64,000 bases of DNA, from positions 62,001 to 126,000 of the forward strand of contig CAVRGL010000009.1 of assembly GCA_963720735.1 (NCBI GenBank). Direction: 5' to 3'. The position numbers were made by a program, and so were the translations under genes. This document shows, one piece after another, positions 59,981-64,000 of this stretch. Position 1 is the stretch's first letter, and the number at the start of each line of letters is the position of its first letter. Source of the stretch: JBBRHQ01 sp963720735. Lineage in GTDB: Bacteria; Actinomycetota; Thermoleophilia; Solirubrobacterales; 70-9. The notes under the pieces were generated by a model, which was not told the DNA's origin, searched no databases, and saw nothing but the letters and a program-made list of their open reading frames with translations.

Positions 59981-60963
59981 AGGTCGGCGCTGCACTGAAG
60001 ATGGCGGGCCTGGCGCTCGTGGGGCTGGCCAGCGGCGGAGGGCGACGGCGGCGGGGCCGGATCGTGCCCGAGGGCGATCCCGACCGCCGCGCCGAGGGAA
60101 TCGTGATCGCGCTGCTGCTCGCCGCGGCCGCCTCTGCTGTCGCCTTCGTCGTCATCTACGTTCTCGACTGGGCCCACCAGACCCAGTTCCTCGGCCTCTC
60201 CCTCGGCCTCTCCCTGGGGCTGATCGCCGCGGCGCTGATCGTGATCGGCAAGCGCCTCGTGGTTACCGAGGAGCTGGAGGAGGAATACAGCCTCGAGCAC
60301 CGCGGCGAGCAGGAGGCCGTCGCCGAGATCCTCGGGGAGAGCGCCAGCCGTTTCACCCGCAAGCGAATGCTCGCGGCCGCCGCCGGCGCGGCCGGCGCCG
60401 CGCTCGGGGCGGCGCTCGTCGTTCCCGCCGCTTCTCTGGGGCCGCTGGTCGACACCGAGTCCCTCTACTACTCGCCCTGGTACCGCGGCCGCCGCCTGGT
60501 CGACGAGGCGGGCCGTCCATACCGGGCGGATCAGATCGGCCACGACACCTTCTACACCGCCTACCCCGAGCACGCGGATCGCGAGCAGCTCGCCGCCCCG
60601 CTCGTTCTGGTGCGGCTCGAGCCGGCGCGATTGCAGCTCCCGCCCGAGCGCTCCGGTTGGGCCCCCAGGGGAATCCTCGCCTACTCGAAGATCTGCACCC
60701 ACGCCGGTTGCGCGATCTCGCTCTACCGAAAGCCCCTGTTCCCACCGACCGGTCAGCGGCCGGCGCTGGTCTGCCCCTGCCATTACTCGACTTTCGACCC
60801 CGCCGCGGCCGGGAGGGTCCTCTTCGGTCCCGCCGGGCGCAACCTTCCCCAGCTTCCGCTGATGATCGACGCCGACGGGGGGTTGCGGGCGGCCGGCAAC
60901 TTTTCCGCCCCGGTCGGTCCGTCGTTCTGGGGCGTTCGCACCCGGAGGCCGAGCTCGGCGTGA
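59977..60963 (+). CDS. qcrA: Rieske Fe-S subunit of the bc complex
   Basis: 328 aa. Three N-terminal membrane helices as in actinobacterial QcrA (VIALLLAAAASAVAFVVIYV, LGLSLGLSLGLIAAALIVI, LAAAAGAAGAALGAALVVP), then a Rieske domain with cluster ligands CTHAGC (near 238) and CPCHYSTFD (near 268). Accepts electrons from menaquinol at QcrB. Overlaps both neighbours. Confidence 0.93.
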   Translation: MKVGAALKMAGLALVGLASGGGRRRRGRIVPEGDPDRRAEGIVIALLLAAAASAVAFVVIYVLDWAHQTQFLGLSLGLSLGLIAAALIVIGKRLVVTEELEEEYSLEHRGEQEAVAEILGESASRFTRKRMLAAAAGAAGAALGAALVVPAASLGPLVDTESLYYSPWYRGRRLVDEAGRPYRADQIGHDTFYTAYPEHADREQLAAPLVLVRLEPARLQLPPERSGWAPRGILAYSKICTHAGCAISLYRKPLFPPTGQRPALVCPCHYSTFDPAAAGRVLFGPAGRNLPQLPLMIDADGGLRAAGNFSAPVGPSFWGVRTRRPSSA

Positions 60964-62330
60964 TCCGGCGCACGGTCAGCTTCCTCGACCGGCGGACCGG
61001 CTCCGCCCCGCTGATCCGCAAGGCGCTTCGCTACGCCTTCCCGGATCATTGGTCTTTCCTGCTCGGCGAGGTCGCGCTCTACGCCTTCATCGTGCTCGTC
61101 GCCACCGGCGTCTACCTGACCCTGTTCTTCGAGCCGAGTACCGCGAAGACCATCTATCACGGCAGCTACGCCCCGCTTCGCGGCCTCGAGGTGACCCGGG
61201 CGTATAAGTCGGTTCTCGACATCTCCTTCGATGTCAAGGCGGGCCTGCTGATCCGCCAGACGCACCATTGGGCGGCCAACGTCTTCGTCGCCGCGATCGT
61301 CATCCACCTGATCCGGATCTTCTTCACCGGCGCCTACCGCAAGCCGCGCGAGCTGACCTATGTGATCGGCGTGCTGATGCTGTTTTTGACCCTGCTCGAG
61401 GGTTATCTCGGCTACTCGCTGGCCGACGACCTGCTGTCCGGGATGGGGCTGGCGATCGGCTACTCGGTGGCGCTCTCGATCCCGCTGGTCGGGGCCAACC
61501 TCGCATTGCTGATCTGGGGCGGCCCGTTTCCGGGCGACCCCGATTTCTGGTCGAGGATGTACATCGGCCACGTGCTGATCCTGCCGCTCGTGATCGGCGG
61601 TCTGCTCGGCCTCCACCTGGCGCTGGTCGCCTCCCGCCACCACACCCGCTTTCGGCGAAGCGAGGACCCAGGCGAGCGCAAGCTGATCGGCGTCCCCAGC
61701 TTTCCCGGCCAGGCACCCCGCTCGCTGGGGCTGTTCTTCGCCGTCGCCGCGACCCTGGTGTTGATGGGCGGGCTGATTCAGATCAACCCGGTCTGGCTCT
61801 GGGGGCCCTACCACCTGGCGCTCGGCACCAACGGGGCGCAGCCGGACTGGTACCTGGGCTGGCTGATCGGAGCGCTTCGCCTGGTCCCCGGCTTTGACCT
61901 GGTGATCGGCCACCGCACCGTCGTCCCCAACCCCTTCTGGGGAGGGGCGCTGTTCCCGCTGATCGTCATGGCGACGCTGCTCGCCTGGCCCTGGCTGGAG
62001 CGGCGCTTCAGCGGCGACCGGCGCCCCCACAACATCCTCGATCGCCCCCGCGACGCCCCCGGGAGGACGGCGATCGGCGCCGGCTTCCTCACCTGGGTCG
62101 TGCTGATCTTCATGGCCGGATCCGCCGACAGGGTCTACGTCCTGCTCGGGATCAGCTACGTCGGGCAGATCTGGGCCTTCCGCGTGCTAGTCGTGATCCT
62201 GCCGATCGTCGTCGGCCTGCTCGCCTGGCGCGTCTGCCTCGGCCTCCAGGGCATCGAACAGGTCGATCAGGAGCGCCAGCAGGCCGAGCGCGAAGCCGAA
62301 GATGCCGCCAGCCTGAAGCCCGCTTCATAG
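60960..62330 (+). CDS. qcrB: Cytochrome b subunit of the bc complex
   Basis: 456 aa, eight to nine helices. Haem b ligands lie in the THHWAANVFVAAIVIHLIRI and YIGHVLILPLVIGGLLGLHL helices; Qo-site region PDWYLGW is present. C-terminal hydrophilic tail. Oxidises menaquinol. GTG 60960 overlaps the qcrA stop. Last gene of the bc-aa3 operon; an intergenic palindrome follows. Confidence 0.93.
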   Translation: MIRRTVSFLDRRTGSAPLIRKALRYAFPDHWSFLLGEVALYAFIVLVATGVYLTLFFEPSTAKTIYHGSYAPLRGLEVTRAYKSVLDISFDVKAGLLIRQTHHWAANVFVAAIVIHLIRIFFTGAYRKPRELTYVIGVLMLFLTLLEGYLGYSLADDLLSGMGLAIGYSVALSIPLVGANLALLIWGGPFPGDPDFWSRMYIGHVLILPLVIGGLLGLHLALVASRHHTRFRRSEDPGERKLIGVPSFPGQAPRSLGLFFAVAATLVLMGGLIQINPVWLWGPYHLALGTNGAQPDWYLGWLIGALRLVPGFDLVIGHRTVVPNPFWGGALFPLIVMATLLAWPWLERRFSGDRRPHNILDRPRDAPGRTAIGAGFLTWVVLIFMAGSADRVYVLLGISYVGQIWAFRVLVVILPIVVGLLAWRVCLGLQGIEQVDQERQQAEREAEDAASLKPAS

Positions 62331-62373
62331 CCAACCCGCCTCATAGGTACCGCTCCCCAGTACCGCTCCCCAG

Positions 62374-62424
62374 GGTCGAGTGGACGAAAACCGGCCTCTA
62401 TCTCCGGAATTCGTCCACTCGACC
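62374..62424. repeat. Intergenic palindromic repeat, copy 2
   Basis: 15-base perfect arms: GGTCGAGTGGACGAA (62374-62388) and TTCGTCCACTCGACC (62410-62424), 21-base loop. It lies after qcrB and before convergent ctaG, so it can act as a bidirectional terminator. The same arm occurs at 18998. Just left is a tandem GTACCGCTCCCCA, and right of the arm a tandem ACCGGCGAAGCC. Confidence 0.65.
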
Positions 62425-62472
62425 GGCGAAGCCCCAGACCGGCGAAGCCGCCGCTATTGATCCTCGTCCCAG

Positions 62473-63315
62473 CTAGGCCTGTAGCCGCCGGCGGCCGTAG
62501 CGGGCGCTGCGCTGGGCGGCTCTGGGGTCGTGGCCCGCGTCGAGCAGCGACTGGCGGAGCTCGGCCTCCTGGGTCCAGCGCAGGAACAGCCAGGCGAAGA
62601 TCAGCAGGGAGACCATCCCCCCTTCGGTGAACATGATCGCCCCGGCGATCGTCTGATCGAGGAGGGGCGAGACCCCGGCGAGGTGCTCGCCGTGCGCGTA
62701 GTCGGGATAGAGCGGCTCGCCGGCCCAGATGAAGACGTTTCCGAGGACAGCTCCCAGGGCCCTGACGACAAGGACGTAGGCGGCCTTGGCGCCGCTGCCG
62801 AACCAGGTTGGCCCCGGCAGCGGCTCGAGCACCGCCGTCCACATCAGCATTCCGGTGCTGAAGAAGAGCAGGTGCTCGACCCCGTGCACGAAGGAATTCG
62901 CGAGGGCAGCCTCGTAGAGCGCGGGAACGTGCCAGAGGCAGAGGTTGAGCCCCCAGAGCGGCAGCGCCACCATCGGGTGGGCGAGCCAGCGCAGCCGGGA
63001 CACCGCCCGCACCGCTAGCACCGGCCGCAGGATCGGCCCGGTCAGCCCGAGGACGATCAGCAGCGGAGCGAGGTCGCCGAGCATCAGGTGCTGGACCATG
63101 TGGACCCAGAACAGCCGGATCTCCCCGATCGTGTCGATCGGGGAGATCAGCGCGGCGAGCAGGGTCGCCATTCCCAGGTAGAAGCAGACCTGCCTGCGGC
63201 GGCCGACCGGGCGGCCGCTCCGGGCCAGCGTCCTGGCGCGAATCACATACCCGCCGGCGACCACAGCCACCGTGGCGATCAGCGGTGGGTCGAAGTTCCA
63301 GCCGGGGGACTCCAC
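62473..63315 (-). CDS. ctaG: Cytochrome c oxidase assembly protein CtaG
   Basis: 280 aa with seven membrane helices of the caa3-type CtaG/Cox2-assembly family: FWVHMVQHLMLGDLAPLLIV, LWHVPALYEAALANSFVHGV, EHLLFFSTGMLMWTAVLEPL with the conserved histidines. Thought to help deliver copper to the oxidase. Convergent with the bc-aa3 operon it serves. GTG start at 63315. Confidence 0.87.
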   Translation of the reverse strand: MESPGWNFDPPLIATVAVVAGGYVIRARTLARSGRPVGRRRQVCFYLGMATLLAALISPIDTIGEIRLFWVHMVQHLMLGDLAPLLIVLGLTGPILRPVLAVRAVSRLRWLAHPMVALPLWGLNLCLWHVPALYEAALANSFVHGVEHLLFFSTGMLMWTAVLEPLPGPTWFGSGAKAAYVLVVRALGAVLGNVFIWAGEPLYPDYAHGEHLAGVSPLLDQTIAGAIMFTEGGMVSLLIFAWLFLRWTQEAELRQSLLDAGHDPRAAQRSARYGRRRLQA

Positions 63316-63400
63316 GTTGCTTCACCGCTACCCGCTCGGCCCAATCTCGAAGCAGGCGCCGGATTGAACCCCACGGGCTTCGGGTATTGCGCCGGCGCGG

Positions 63401-64000
63401 ATGCGCTACCTCCACCTCTGCGCCCACGAGCAGTTCCCACCCGACCATCTGCTGCGCCAGGCGGTCGCCGCCGAGCGCGCCGGCTTCGACGGGATCGGCT
63501 GTAGCGACCACCTGCAGCCATGGTGGGAACCGGGAGAGTCCGGGCATGCCTGGATCTGGCTGGGAGCCGCCGCCCAGGCGACCGAACGGGTCAGCTTCGG
63601 AACCGCGGTGACTCCGCCTGGGCCGCGCTATCACCCGCTGCTGATCGCCCAGGCCTGGGCGACCCTGGAGGCGATGTTCCCCTCGCGCCCTTACCTCGGG
63701 ATCGGCTCGGGCGAGTCGCTGAACGAGTCGCCGCTGGGCGCGCTTTGGCCCGGCGTCGAGGAGCAGATCGAGCGCATGGAGGAGGGGCTTGAGATGCGCC
63801 CTGCTCGGGGGGGAGCGGATGAGTGGCGAGGGCAAGCACTTCGCGGCGGATGGGGCATACCTGCACAGTCGCCCCGAGGGGAGGCGGCCGCCGATCTACG
63901 TCTCGGCCTTTGGGCCGGAGGCGGCCGCGGTCGCCGGACGCCTCGGCGACGGCCTATGGACCCTCGCCGATCCGGAAGCCGTGCCGGAGATCCTCGATGC
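63401..64000 (+). CDS. F420-dependent LLM-class oxidoreductase, 5' part, one frame break
   Basis: Luciferase-like TIM barrel of the TIGR03557/F420-type: MRYLHLCAHEQFPPDHLLRQ, AAERAGFDGIGCSDHLQPW, AAAQATERVSFGTAVT, PYLGIGSGESLNE. Near 63800 an extra C in CCC shifts the frame; the protein then continues MSGEGKHFAADGAYLHSRPE, PPIYVSAFGPEAAAVAGRLG and runs off the right edge. TATTGC is ten bases before ATG 63401. Substrate unknown. Divergent from ctaG. Confidence 0.85.
   Translation, partial: MRYLHLCAHEQFPPDHLLRQAVAAERAGFDGIGCSDHLQPWWEPGESGHAWIWLGAAAQATERVSFGTAVTPPGPRYHPLLIAQAWATLEAMFPSRPYLGIGSGESLNESPLGALWPGVEEQIERMEEGLEMRPARGGADEWRGQALRGGWGIPAQSPRGEAAADLRLGLWAGGGRGRRTPRRRPMDPRRSGSRAGDPRC

Overview
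The window is high-GC DNA from an actinobacterium, most probably class Thermoleophilia (Solirubrobacterales or relatives). This rests on gene content and style, not on a search: a phosphatidylinositol synthesis block, an F420-type oxidoreductase, an actinobacterial QcrCAB/aa3 respiratory operon, many NTF2/SnoaL-like proteins that begin MSQENVE and end ALEAAGLSE, and many genes whose start codon lies only 6-11 bases after a -10 hexamer (GATACT, TATGCT, TAGCCT), as expected for leaderless mRNAs.

Left part (1-21.5 kb) is ordinary chromosome: dnaK (partial), a secreted EEP-fold phosphoesterase, a membrane-anchored cytochrome c, an EndoIII-like glycosylase with a PfkB kinase, then PAP2 phosphatase, phosphatidylinositol-phosphate synthase and Ino1, which together could make phosphatidylinositol. 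An MBL hydrolase, a glycosyltransferase-PHP fusion, a divergent uracil-DNA glycosylase, a broken GH5 gene, an RlmD-type methyltransferase, an M3-like peptidase, argF, tRNA-Glu, lgt, an SDR and tRNA-Val follow.

Middle part (21.5-32 kb) is accessory and decayed. A truncated xis-int pair abuts tRNA-Val. Then comes a cluster of NTF2-like genes and fragments that share nearly identical DNA at both ends. Those ends also flank unrelated bodies: a methyltransferase, a DUF488-like tail and an acidic protein. Secreted proteins and gene remnants are mixed in.

32-41.5 kb holds a tightly overlapped operon (CPA2 antiporter, UspA, FTR1-like membrane protein, small membrane protein), a frameshifted CSLREA beta-helix protein, an 11-residue-repeat protein with an E3-binding-like tail, a cation diffusion facilitator, a GST-like protein and several very small membrane proteins.

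41.5-52.7 kb is a minus-strand block of oxidative carbon metabolism (pyruvate-oxidase-like TPP enzyme, enolase-superfamily enzyme, GlcD/GlcF-like FAD/Fe-S oxidase, zinc ribbon, GH15, membrane proteins, a flavin disulfide reductase). It is joined by 4-base overlaps and carries decayed second copies of three of its own genes.

53-64 kb carries a Crp-like regulator, an SDR, then coxB-coxA-coxC-(membrane protein)-qcrC-qcrA-qcrB, the cytochrome bc-aa3 chain in one operon, with ctaG convergent and a partial F420-type oxidoreductase at the right edge.

At least a dozen single-base frame breaks occur, often in short G/C runs, in genes that otherwise look intact. Some may be consensus errors rather than biology, and each is marked in its entry.
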